A stretch of 64,000 bases of DNA from Fremontodendron californicum (Eukaryota; Streptophyta; Magnoliopsida; Malvales; Malvaceae): NCBI GenBank assembly GCA_030761205.1, contig JAULJL010000015.1, forward strand, positions 7,321,501-7,385,500, given 5' to 3'. The translations under genes were made by a program, and so were the position numbers. Of the stretch, positions 1-9,870 are shown piece after piece. Every line of letters begins with the position of its first letter. Position 1 is the stretch's first letter. Under the pieces are notes generated by a model. The model was not told where the DNA came from, did no database searches, and saw nothing but the letters and a program-made list of their open reading frames with translations.

Positions 1-172
1 CGAGAAGACAGAGCTAGACGGTCAGGGACCGGAGTACGCATATCGGAGAAAGACAGTCTGGGACTGTGAAGATTATTGGTCTGGGACCAAGACGATCAGG
101 GATCGTAGTTCGTGAAGATATAGAGACTGACAGAATACAACCTTGAGAAAAGTGAGGCACTCTCAAGTCAGA

Positions 173-1654
173 ATGGAAGATTTTTCAAGTCCAGTTGGTA
201 AGCTCGAGAAGCTCAATAACAACAATTATAATACATGGAGTATTCGCATGCAATTTTACATGCAAGGAGAAGATTTATGGGATATTGTTAACGGTGAAGA
301 TATAACACCACCAACCGATGTCGAAGAATTGAAGGAATGGAAGATCAAAGCCGGTAAGGCCATGTACGTGTTATCAGTCACCATTGAGGATGGTTTATTA
401 CAACGCATCAAGGATGCAAAGACACCGAAGGAAGCCTGGGACACACTCACAATGCTGTTCGCGAGGAAAAATGATGCTAGGCTCCAACAATTGGAGAATG
501 AACTCCTATCAATCTCGCAGCAAAATATGTCGGTAAGCGCATATTTCTCTAAAGTTAAAACTCTTTGTGATGAAATTTCAAAATTAGATCCAGAAAATGC
601 CATTACCGAAACGAGGATGAGAAGAATTATCATCCATGGCTTGCGACCTGAATACAACGGGATTGTTACTGCAACTCGTGGATGGAGCAAAGAACCAACT
701 TTAACTGAGTTGGAAAATATCCTTGCAAATCAAGAGGCTTTAGATAACCAAATGTCTAAAGTCATGATAAAAGATTATGAGAAAGCCCTCTTTAGCAATA
801 GAAGAGGTAAAATTGCTATGAGGCAAGGAATAGAAGACATTGAAGTTCAAAACAAACAAGAAGCTTGGCAACGGAGGAGCTTTCAGCGAGGGGGAGCTCA
901 AATTGTTCGAGATAGAGACGATAGCGAAAATGTGAGGTCTCATCGTCGAAACGTTCAGTGTTTCAAGTGTGGCAAGCTTGGCCACTATGCTCGAGATTGT
1001 CGATATAGACAAGTGCAAGGCTATGCAACAGTGTTCTCACGACAGGAGAATAACTATGAAGAAGAATGGGATTTTGAGACAGCATTTACTATTGAAGAAT
1101 GCGAAGAACTCGTAGCTACTTGCACCACCGAGTTAGAAGAAAATGTTCATGAAGTCGTGGAAGAAGAAATTGATTTTGAGAATATTCAACCAAGACAAGA
1201 GGTAATTGAAGGAACGTCAAAGGAAAAGAACGAGTCGATGTTTCAGTCTTCAGAAAAGACTTTTGAAGAAGAAAGAATGTTTCAAGAAGTCGAGAAGAAG
1301 CTTGAAGCTGATGTCAACATGGAGAAGGATGACAATGAGGTCAACAACACTGGTAAGCCTTATAAAGGCGTAGAAGATATGAAGATCGATTATGGAGTTA
1401 ACAAACTAATGATAGTTGACAAAGTCGAGTATGTCATAGTCAGAGACAGGCTAGCAGAGAAAATCAAGAAGAAAGAAGATAACAATGGTCTTGAAGCAAA
1501 GACGGAAGTGAATAAAATCAAGGATCAAAAGAGAAGAGAGCAATCAACGATGGATGAAGCAGAACTAATGATGCTGATGAATTTTAAGAAGAGAAAGAAA
1601 AAGAGAAGATATTTGATGCAAGATTTGATAAGTCTAGAAGATAGTCTGGAATGA
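173..1654 (+). CDS. Copia-type Gag protein with CCHC zinc knuckle and long charged C-terminal extension
   Basis: Retrotransposon capsid/nucleocapsid protein of 493 aa, counted from the first ATG in the frame (173). Residues about 10-215 have the UBN2/retrotran_gag pattern of plant Copia elements: LNNNNYNTWSIRM near the start, AKTPKEAWDTL, and a run of LQQLENEL-type helices. One zinc knuckle of CX2CX4HX4C form (CFKCGKLGHYARDC) spans about residues 263-276. After the knuckle comes an unusual extension of about 215 residues: first very acidic (EEEWDFE, EEEIDFEN), then mixed-charge and lysine-rich near the end (KKRKKKRR). In an autonomous Copia element protease would follow here. No Asp-Thr/Ser-Gly protease motif or integrase is seen. 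The frame is open throughout, which is unusual among the repeats in this window. Confidence 0.82.
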   Translation: MEDFSSPVGKLEKLNNNNYNTWSIRMQFYMQGEDLWDIVNGEDITPPTDVEELKEWKIKAGKAMYVLSVTIEDGLLQRIKDAKTPKEAWDTLTMLFARKNDARLQQLENELLSISQQNMSVSAYFSKVKTLCDEISKLDPENAITETRMRRIIIHGLRPEYNGIVTATRGWSKEPTLTELENILANQEALDNQMSKVMIKDYEKALFSNRRGKIAMRQGIEDIEVQNKQEAWQRRSFQRGGAQIVRDRDDSENVRSHRRNVQCFKCGKLGHYARDCRYRQVQGYATVFSRQENNYEEEWDFETAFTIEECEELVATCTTELEENVHEVVEEEIDFENIQPRQEVIEGTSKEKNESMFQSSEKTFEEERMFQEVEKKLEADVNMEKDDNEVNNTGKPYKGVEDMKIDYGVNKLMIVDKVEYVIVRDRLAEKIKKKEDNNGLEAKTEVNKIKDQKRREQSTMDEAELMMLMNFKKRKKKRRYLMQDLISLEDSLE

Positions 1655-1696
1655 CAACCAAGCCAGCATCAAGAGAGAGTAGTCGTTGAGGGGGAG

Positions 1697-2160
1697 TGTT
1701 AAGATTCCACCGACTCCTCTCTCTCCCTCTAGAGTGTTCTTCAATCTTCTCTCTAGCTTTGTCTAGAATTCTCTTTAAGCCGTCTTTGTTGAATATTTCC
1801 TTAGTCTTCTCTCTAGGCCTTTCTCAAATTCTTTAGACCTTTCTCTACCACTACAACCAACAATACTAAGTCGGTTTAACAAAGCCTATAAATAGAGATA
1901 AGTGTTGTGTGTGATGAGTGGGTGTAGTGAAATAAGAAGAGAGGTGAGTAGAGAGAAAAAGGAAGAAAAAGATATGAGTGAAAGAGTGAAGTTGTGAGTG
2001 CATATTAAAAGAGTGTGTCTAGTGTATATTTGGTCTTTTCTCATATTAATAAAAGAGTTGTTATTTCGAAAGTTACTGTAGCATCCCGAGATAAAGTTAC
2101 TGTAGCAAATCGGTACTGTAGCACAAAACTACAATTGGTACCGAGAGTCAAAAATCAACA
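1697..2160 (+). repeat. 3' LTR of the gag-only retroelement
   Basis: 464-bp LTR bounded by TGTT...AACA and directly preceded by the polypurine tract. It contains a good TATA box (TATAAATA, 1887-1894) that could drive transcription rightward, and an AATAAA-like signal near 2047. Near its end the motif TACTGTAGCA occurs three times (2074, 2098, 2114). The LTR ends about 510 bp upstream of the phytochelatin synthase start codon on the same strand. Confidence 0.75.
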
Positions 2161-2668
2161 AATATACATAAAATGAATTATTAACATGTAAAAATTTATA
2201 ATATTTTAAATTAAAAAAACACAAATAAATAAATAAAATCTCTTTCCTTTTTTTTTTTTTCTCCTTTCCTTTTTTTTTTTTTTTTCCTGCACCCAAAAAC
2301 AGCCTCTCTATGTTTGAAAAAATCCAAAATTTATATATAAGAAGATCCAACCCACAGCTGAAGCCGAAGTCCAATGCCCGCCACAAAATTTACCAATTTA
2401 ACACTAACGTTGACTATTGATTTAAATTTGACAACGTTGACTTTGATGCAGGAAACGCCGTAATAATCACTCCGTGATCAAGACAAGCGTAACGTCGTAT
2501 CAGGCGATTCTTTGGATTCGTCGAGTCCTAAGCTCAGAAACTAACTTTGATTGAGCTTTGATTGCACGAAATCTTCAATTTCCTTTTTGAAGAAACCTAA
2601 CAAAAAACCCCCCCCCCAAAAAAAAGAGTGAGAAAAGAATCAGTATAAATCGAGAAAAACAAAGCAAG
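2161..2668 (+). promoter_or_regulatory. Upstream and 5' leader region of phytochelatin synthase
   Basis: Between the retroelement LTR and the phytochelatin synthase start lie two long T-runs (about 2248-2286), a candidate TATA box (TATATATAA, 2332-2340) and a GC-richer leader from about 2360 that ends in a C10 tract (near 2605) and an A-run. Transcription start is inferred, not seen. If the TATA box is used, the leader is about 300 nt. Confidence 0.4.
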
Positions 2669-5600
2669 ATGAAGATGGCGATGGCTGGTTTGTATAAACG
2701 AGTCCTTCCTTCTCCTCCTGCCGTCGATTTCGCTTCCTCCGATGGAAAGGTAATCACCGCTTCTCAATTTTTACCTTTCGGTTATTTAGGGTATTTTTGT
2801 TTCTTTTTTTATCATCCACCAAAAATATTGTTGATTTTTGAGGTGAAATTTGAACAATGTGTCTTGGGTAGTTGCGTTGTAATTTCCAGTTAAAGAATAA
2901 GCGGAATTGTAAAATGCAATTCTTTTTAATTGGGAAGTTTTCTTTAATGATTATAGTTTAATTTTTCTGTTGCTTGTAATGTATTGGAAATACAGCAACT
3001 TTTCATCGAAGCGATTCAAAATGGGACGATGGAAGGGTTTTATAGATTGATATCTTACTTTCAGACACAATCAGAGCCAGCTTACTGTGGACTAGCCAGT
3101 CTTTCCATGGTCTTGAATGCCCTTGCTATTGACCCTGGACGAAAATGGAAGGGTAACTTTCTACAATTCAGTGGACATCTTTTTTCTGCTCGTATGTGCA
3201 CTAAAAGAGTTGTTTATAAATTATTTCAATCATCAAATTATTGTTTATCATCGGTAAGAGAATGTGTTTGCAATCAAGAGAGGAGGGAAAAGGCGCTTTT
3301 AGTGGAATTATAAGAATTTATAATTTTCTAAATGTAATGCTGCAAATGTTTTTTGTAACTTTGAAAATGCTTTAACATCTTGTCATCCATGTGTTTGATG
3401 CTGATTTAGCTATGTGTTCGTAACATTTAAATTTTGTCTTCAGTTGGTATTATATATGGCCCTATTGACATTTATATTTTGCTAATATTTTGATTAGTCT
3501 GAACTCTGAACCCAATCTCCCGTGATGGGAGTAGTTTTCATTGATCTGTGTCACACAGTCGTACTTCTTTCTTTATTGTATTTGATACATGACTAGCTGA
3601 ATTCATTTTCTGTCATCTAAAAGTAGACACCGAGCAGTTTTAAGTTTCTTTTGTAGGACCTTGGAGGTGGTTCGATGAATCTATGCTTGACTGTTGTGAG
3701 CCTTTGGAAAAGGTCAAAGAGAAAGGGATATCACTTGGGAAGCTTGTATGTCTGGCTCATTGTGCTGGAGCGAAAGTTGAAGCTTTCCGCACAAATCAAA
3801 GCTCCTTGGATGACTTCCGTAACTTTGTTTTGAGATGTTCCACTTCTGATGATTGTCATATGATTTCATCTTATCATAGGTCAACTTTTAAACAGGTGAG
3901 ATTCAACTTTATACTAGGGATATTTCCCAGCTCTTTCGTTCAGTATAATGTTATTTAACAGAATACAGATCAGTTCATGTACTTGCAGCCTGGGATGTAA
4001 TAATACAAGGCTTCTTTTTGATCCATTTTTTCCATGTTGTGAATTGTCACAATGGGTGACATGCAAGCAATGTGAGTGTGAAGCAATATAAAAATGATAT
4101 GAGAAACATAAATTTCATCTTCATCTGAGATCAGCTGTCATTGACATTTGTTTGGTGTTTGTACATAATTATGATTATCATTGTAAATCATTTGAATCTT
4201 ATTGCATATATTGATCCTTGGTTAATCATTTAATAGCTAGCAATTTGGAATTGCCATCCTTAAATATTATTTATCATTTATGTGTTTTAAGTCTTCCATT
4301 TTGATGTAATGCACATGCTTTTGACTGTTCTATTCATTAACTAGTGTCAATAATAAAATCCAAGTGGTGTTACATCTTTTAAGTGTTGGATCCCATTGGC
4401 TATATGTTTTGCAGACGGGCACTGGTCATTTTTCTCCTATTGGTGGTTATCATGCTGGAAGGGACATGGCCCTGATTTTAGATGTTGCTCGATTTAAGTA
4501 TCCTCCTCATTGGGTTCCTCTGACACTTCTTTGGGAAGCCATGAAAAATGTTGATGAAGCAACAGGGCAACATAGAGGGTATACATTTTTGTCAGCTTTC
4601 CAAATTAGTTGTCAAATGTTATCTAAGCAAAATGGTCTTAACAAGAAGCATTTTTTTTGGGTGGGTGGCTAGAGTAAGACTGAAATATTATTAAGAAATA
4701 TAATTAAGTCACATTCCAACATATGTATGGTCGATCAGCGAATTAAGTAGTTTACCAAATCCAGTATATAGTTGTGGTTCTGTGAAGAATGGTTGGTTAC
4801 AGATTACTATAAGATACAGATGTAGATATATGGTTGAGCTTTCTCAGCTTGTATATACATGCTTGCCTATATATTCTAAAAAACTGAGAATGAGAGCTGC
4901 AAACTGTAGTGCTGTCCAAACTCTTTAGTTTGTTAAAAAAGTTGATCCTTGCTTTCATTTTTTTTCTTTATTATATTGGGATACAAAGAAGTGTTAATTG
5001 CTGATTCTCATCTATGGTTGATTTATTTTTCCAGGTTCTTGCTTATTTCCAGACCTCACAGAGATCCAGGATTGCTTTACACCTTGGTATTTTTGTTATC
5101 TTGACATTATAAGTTATACCTGCAGAGATGCTGTTATTCTGCAATTGTTCATGCTTTGCCAATGTGTGTTTTCAAATGATTATTCAAACTTCTCCTTTTG
5201 TTAGCTTTTGTGGTGGGGTGGTTGGCTGGGTTGATTGTTGAATGTTAGAGTTAATATTGTCTGCATTAGGGTTAAGATGCATCTGATACAACTTCAGTAA
5301 CAAAAATTTATCACTAAAATACAAAAGGCTTATTTTTCTCATCAACAAACTAGCATTTGGGTGAACTTTTTATTTGTTTATTGGTTATGCTCTAACAAAG
5401 TTTAGTCAGGTATAGTTTCTTGAATTTTGGTTTAGTGGAGGGGTTAAGAACAACTTGTTTACATGTTTATATTTGGTAAAATTGCATCTCTTCTGGATAG
5501 CAGATGTATGTGCTCGATGCTGTTTGTGTGGTAGTGGTGGAGTGACTTTGTCTCGGATTTTGTTACACCTGCCTTGTTTTGAAGTATGTCTAGTCTTATA

Positions 5601-7730
5601 TTGGTGCTGTTGATAACGGCTTAGGTTTACTCTGTATGATTTAATATATTAGAGCTGAAATTTTGAATTGTTTCTATCCCTTTTCTGATGATGGATTGTA
5701 TGTCTGTTCTGTTTACACAGAGCTGTAAGCATGAAAGTTGGGTCAAAGTTGCAAAGTATTTAATGGATGATGTTCCTAATCTTGTTAAGTCGGACGACCT
5801 GAAAGATGTTCATAAAGTTCTCTTACTTGTTTTCTCATCACTCCCATCAAATTTTGGAGAGTTCATCAAGTGGATTGCAGAAGTTAGGAGAAGAGAGGAT
5901 GGTGGTCAAAATCTTAGCCAAGAGGAGAAAGGAAGGCTTTCTCTAAAGGTGCTGTAAAACTTCAATAATCGTTTTTGTTTCCTTTTTCCTTTTAGCATTT
6001 GGGCAGCTTGCCATAGTTCTTTCTAAAGTTTTACACTACAAGTTGTTTTTGTCCTTCCAGGAAGAGGTGTTGAAACAAGTACAGGAAACTGGCCTTTTTA
6101 AGCATGTTGTAGCATTTTTATCGTCAGTGGCTTCATGCTGCAGAAATGCACCAGCTTTAGGTCATGAAAATAATCTGCCTGACATTGCTGCAACAGTTTG
6201 TTGCCAAGGTGCAGAACTCTTGGCTGGGAAGTTTGGTTCCCCAGAGAGGTATTGCTGTCGGGAAACATGTGTTACAAGCTTGAAGGCTAATGGTGACAAG
6301 CCTATTACATTGGTGTCTGGGACGGTGGTAAATGGTAGCTCTGAGCAGGGCGTTGACGTGCTGGTTCCTTCATGCTCAAATAAACTGAATTGTTGTGGCT
6401 CTAGCCCAACTAGTTGCATTGGGATTTACCCAGCTGGCAATGACGTTCTAACAGCTCTTCTGCTGGCCTTGCCTCCAGAAACATGGTGTGGTATCAAAGA
6501 TGAGAAGCTTTTGAGGGAAATGTATTCCCTTGTTTCAACTAAGAATCTTCCCATTTTGCTTCAGGAAGAGGTAATAACATAATAGTGGTCTATTTTTATT
6601 CTTTCTGCTTCTTTTGCAACCTTTTGTGGCTAATCAATATGATAAAATACTAAGGGTTCATTTGGCACACCAGTTGTGCCCTATTCAGTGCGTTTTGGAT
6701 CCTTTTTGGGATCCAAACGCACTGACCCCCTGTTTGGATAACAGGGGGATGGCACGGTGGAACTCTTTCCACCGTGCCATTGCTCCTATGAGCAACTGGA
6801 GTTTTATTCTTTTTTTACCCTTTTTCTTTTTCATTTTTTGTCTAAAATTATTTATTTATTTAAAATGATAAATAAATATATAATTATATAATAAATAATT
6901 TTTTTATTTTACCAAAAATTTTAAATTTGATTTTTTATTTTACTAAAAAATTTTAAATTCATTTTTTATTTAAAAAAGTTAAATTATTTTTATTTAATAA
7001 TTTTAAACTTATTTATTCATTTAATATAATAAATAAATTTATATAATTATTAGTTAATTAAAATATTTATTTAAATATATAAAATAATATATATTTAATT
7101 TTTAAATATTAAACATAATTAAAAAATTTATCAAGATAATTTATCAAGACATTTTTACATTAATGTATTTAATGGTCATTTTCGTTCTCATTTCACCGCC
7201 ACCGTTATCTTTAAATCCAAATACATTATCTCACCACTGATTTTAATCTCATAGCTACAGTATCCAATCTCACCACTACAGTAATTAATCTCACCTTTAT
7301 CGTTGTTTTTAATCTCACAGAAGTTAATTTCACCGTCCATTCAAATGGATTTCAAATGGATCCTAAATGGGCTTGGTAAATGAAATAAAGTTTTGGTTGC
7401 TGCTGTCATTGTTTTGAGTGAGAAGATGACCAAGTTTGGAAGTGTCAGTTGCCTTCTGGATGCTCTTTCCAAATCTCAGTTTCGTTAATAAATGCTAGAG
7501 AAAACAATGTCCAGAATGGAATTCCTTGATTTATTGCTGAATACATTATTTATTCTTTTATACTTGAGCAGTGTCTGGCAGTCCCTTAACTATTTTAACT
7601 CTTTCAAAGATTTTCTCACTACTAGCAAATATTGGTATGGCAGGTTTTGCATCTACGACGTCAACTACATCTTCTCAAGAAATGCCAAGAGAATAAGGTA
7701 GATGAGGATCTAGGTGAACCTTTATGCTAG
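2669..7730 (+). CDS. PCS1: Phytochelatin synthase (glutathione gamma-glutamylcysteinyltransferase)
   Basis: Cytosolic enzyme that joins gamma-Glu-Cys units from glutathione into phytochelatins, which bind Cd, As, Zn and other metals. Exons: 2669-2749, 2996-3152, 3657-3895, 4415-4578, 5035-5086, 5721-5948, 6061-6570, 7644-7730. All introns are GT-AG and all phases agree, giving 505 aa (Arabidopsis PCS1 is 485). The papain-like catalytic half is intact: Cys in PAYCGLASL, His in TGHFSPIGGY and Asp in LDVARFKYPP. Two starts lie in frame. MAMAGLY at 2675 places the catalytic Cys at position 56, as in AtPCS1; ATG 2669 adds two residues. The variable C-terminal half (exons 6-8) keeps the Cys-rich pairs typical of metal sensing (CCRNAP, CCRETC, NCCGS) and ends in the basic VLHLRRQLHLLKKCQENK tail. 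The last intron (1073 nt) carries an inserted repeat. Confidence 0.96.
6650..7376. mobile_element. Hairpin-rich non-autonomous DNA element in the last PCS intron
   Basis: The left end has five back-to-back hairpins: GGCACA/TGTGCC (6664-6680); CAGTGCGTTTTGGATCC with GGATCCAAACGCACTG (6686-6724); CCCCCTGTT/AACAGGGGG (6726-6748); a perfect 14-bp stem starting ATGGCACGG (6749-6780); and TTGCTC/GAGCAA (6780-6795). An AT-rich middle follows, then a right part in which AATCTCAC-like units recur about six times (7205-7330). The ends look like imperfect inverted repeats (GGGTTCATTTGG left; reverse of CCTAAATGGGC right), which suggests a hAT-like MITE. The target duplication is not clear, so the limits are approximate. 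Confidence 0.5.
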
Positions 7731-8499
7731 CATTTTACACCATCATCTTCCTTTTGTTCTTATTATTTTCCAATAGCTTATGTTGGTAACAAAAAGAGCA
7801 AATATTACCTTATTCCACGAATGCAAAAAGCTAGATAGCACCATAGATATTTGTCGCCCTTTTTAATACAGGGGCCAAGCGCAACCCGGTGACTGAAATA
7901 TCTCTGTTAAGAGGCAACGGGAGTTTCCATGGATCAATACCTCATTGCAAAGTGGGAAGAAATGTCATTCAGAGGCCGGCAGTAATCTCTCCTGGTGACG
8001 AGTTACGGATCGTGTCCCCTGGAGACGAGGTCTTAGGTCGAAACAGGATCAATTTCTGTCCTAACTGATTGGTAGAAAACTTTTAATCACGACGAGTGCA
8101 TTTGATGTTTTAGGAGTGCTATGGATGCTGCAAAAAAATGTGGGTTATATTATTTGATTAAAGAAGCAATTTTGCTATCTACCAATCTCATTACTTTTGT
8201 TCATGTTAGATTCTATAATGCTTATATTGATTGAAAGAAAAAGAAAACAACAGATTTTTCTCATTTATGATCTAACGAAATTTGAATCATAAATAACATG
8301 GATAAAAAAAAAAAAAAATTGAAAAAGTGATAATAATATTTTAACTTTAAAGGACAAAATAATAGATTGAATCATTCGAGGGATTCATCTGTATTATTGT
8401 GAAAATAATTTAGTTTTACATGTTTTTATATATTAATGTGATACTAATTTAGTTTTATACGATTTCATAATTTTTTTTATCCGTTCGTTGTATTTTATG
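7731..8499 (+). other. PCS 3' flank, no gene seen
   Basis: Probable 3' untranslated region and downstream DNA of phytochelatin synthase. A GC-richer block at 7860-8070 (GGCCAAGCGCAACCCGG and following) stands out from its surroundings but has stops in all frames I followed and no recognised family. From 8150 on the sequence is AT-rich. Confidence 0.4.
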
Positions 8500-8715
8500 A
8501 TCTATATATGTAGATTGTGCACGTCAAATTTCGAGTAAATTAAAAATATCTAATTATATATTTGATATAACAATATTTCAACCGTTAAATATATATTAAA
8601 AAAAATATATATATTTTCAATCGTCATTATATAAATATCGGATCGATTAAAAATTTTATTACACGATTAACGCGATTATATTATTAAATTCAACAATCAA
8701 TTTATTAAAACATTA

Positions 8716-8735
<20 letters not shown>
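8500..8735. repeat. Dispersed AT-rich repeat, copy 1
   Basis: Matches 13655-13875 in the same orientation over most of its length. Shared landmarks in order: AAATATCTAA, CGTTAAATATATATTAAAAA, a GATCGATT-like motif, CACGATTAA, ATTATATTATTAAATT and ATCAATTTATTAAAA. No coding potential. The two copies flank or lie within different genes, so they are independent insertions of one family. Confidence 0.55.

Positions 8736-8756
<21 letters not shown>
8719..8756. repeat. (AT)n microsatellite
   Basis: About 19 uninterrupted AT units at the right edge of the dispersed repeat. Likely polymorphic in length. Confidence 0.9.
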
Positions 8757-8759
<3 letters not shown>

Positions 8760-9179
8760 GATTGAGACCAAAGAGATTTTGATAGGAGAATCAATAGTGG
8801 CTATATGTCGTTTTCAATGAACTGGAAATATTAAGAAACTCAACCATAGCCAGAGAGATCCAGGTTGTTCATCACGTTTGAAATTTCTTCTGCCCATATC
8901 TTATCCTAATCTTTCCTTTTCTAGCATCTACACCTCAACTTACTCTGCAAAAGAAACAAAAATAAAAACGAAAAAAAATCATGTAAACGACAGCTCGAAA
9001 TTAAAAGTAAAATATATAGTATATTTTAATCTTGATTATTCGAAATTACGATAAAATGTTAATTGTCAACAATAAAATAAATCGTTATAAAAATTTTCCA
9101 TTCATTTATTTCTAAGGAAAATTTGGCAAGTGCAATTAAAATAATGTAGATGAAAAAAATTTTGATGAAACAATTTAAA

Positions 9180-9870
9180 GATTATCACGTGATATTAGAG
9201 TAATATTATATGACAAAATTATTAGCGTCACAAAATAATTAAATATAAATAACACAATATTAATGTCATTAAATATAATTTCACATGTTTTATAAATTTT
9301 ATAAATTATTAAATTTTTTTATTTGATTAAGTGAAATACTTTTAAATCTAACAATATTAAATAATTTGTCACCAAATAATATTTTTTTATTATAAAAATT
9401 AATATTGACACAAATAAATATGAAATATCACAACTTTTTCTTTCATCAGGATTCGGTGAAAATTTTGGATGCCATATATATCGTGAAACGAACTTTTGAT
9501 AAATACAAAAAACATCACACTATGAAAATGAATGTTCATCAAATAAGTGACAAAATATAAATTGTCACGTAATATCATAAATTTATAATATAAAATTAAT
9601 GCGTCACTAAATAAACAATCACTAATTCTTAAATTTTATGTATGACAAAATATGAATCGTCACAAACAAATTTTCCTCCAGGGGAAAGTTTGACACCATA
9701 CCTTGTGTTACGAAAAAAATGATAAAAATAAAAATGTCATGCATAATAACGATGGTCATTAAATGAGCGAAGTTATCTCAATTTTGTCACGTAATGATAT
9801 GAATTTGAATTTGAGACATAAAAACAATGCATCATTAAATAAATTGTTACAAATAGACAAATAAATTGTT
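9180..9870. mobile_element. Possible decayed CACTA-like transposon fragment (sub-terminal repeats)
   Basis: At least ten short units of the type GTCAC(T/A)AAATAA, GACAAAAT and their inverses are spread over 9186-9845, for example GCGTCACAAAATAATT (9225) and GCGTCACTAAATAAAC (9601). Dense sub-terminal arrays of GTCACTAAA/GACAAAAT-like units occur in plant En/Spm (CACTA) elements. No CACTA terminus, 3-bp target duplication or transposase was found, so the call rests on the motif array only. Confidence 0.3.

Larger units (their letters stand above)
1..2160 (+). mobile_element. Gag-only Ty1/Copia-type LTR retrotransposon, 5' LTR outside the window
   Basis: The visible order is an internal leader (1-172), one long gag reading frame (173-1654), a polypurine tract (TTGAGGGGGAG, 1686-1696) and a complete 3' LTR (1697-2160) that starts TGTT and ends AACA. 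Only about 30 bases separate the gag stop from the polypurine tract, so no protease, integrase, reverse transcriptase or RNase H is present. This is the layout of non-autonomous terminal-repeat elements with GAG (TR-GAG), which are thought to use enzymes supplied by a relative. The 5' LTR and primer-binding site must lie left of the window. The leader contains several degenerate repeats of the form gggac/gggatc. The intact frame suggests a fairly recent insertion or selection on Gag; the missing 5' LTR prevents dating. Confidence 0.8.

Noticed and set aside
256..690. 144-codon minus-strand frame
   Set aside because: Antisense of the Copia gag; no domain.
7860..8075. GC-rich block as organelle DNA insertion or extra exon
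   Set aside because: Stops in the frames followed, no organelle gene recognised, and PCS is already complete with its usual C-terminus.
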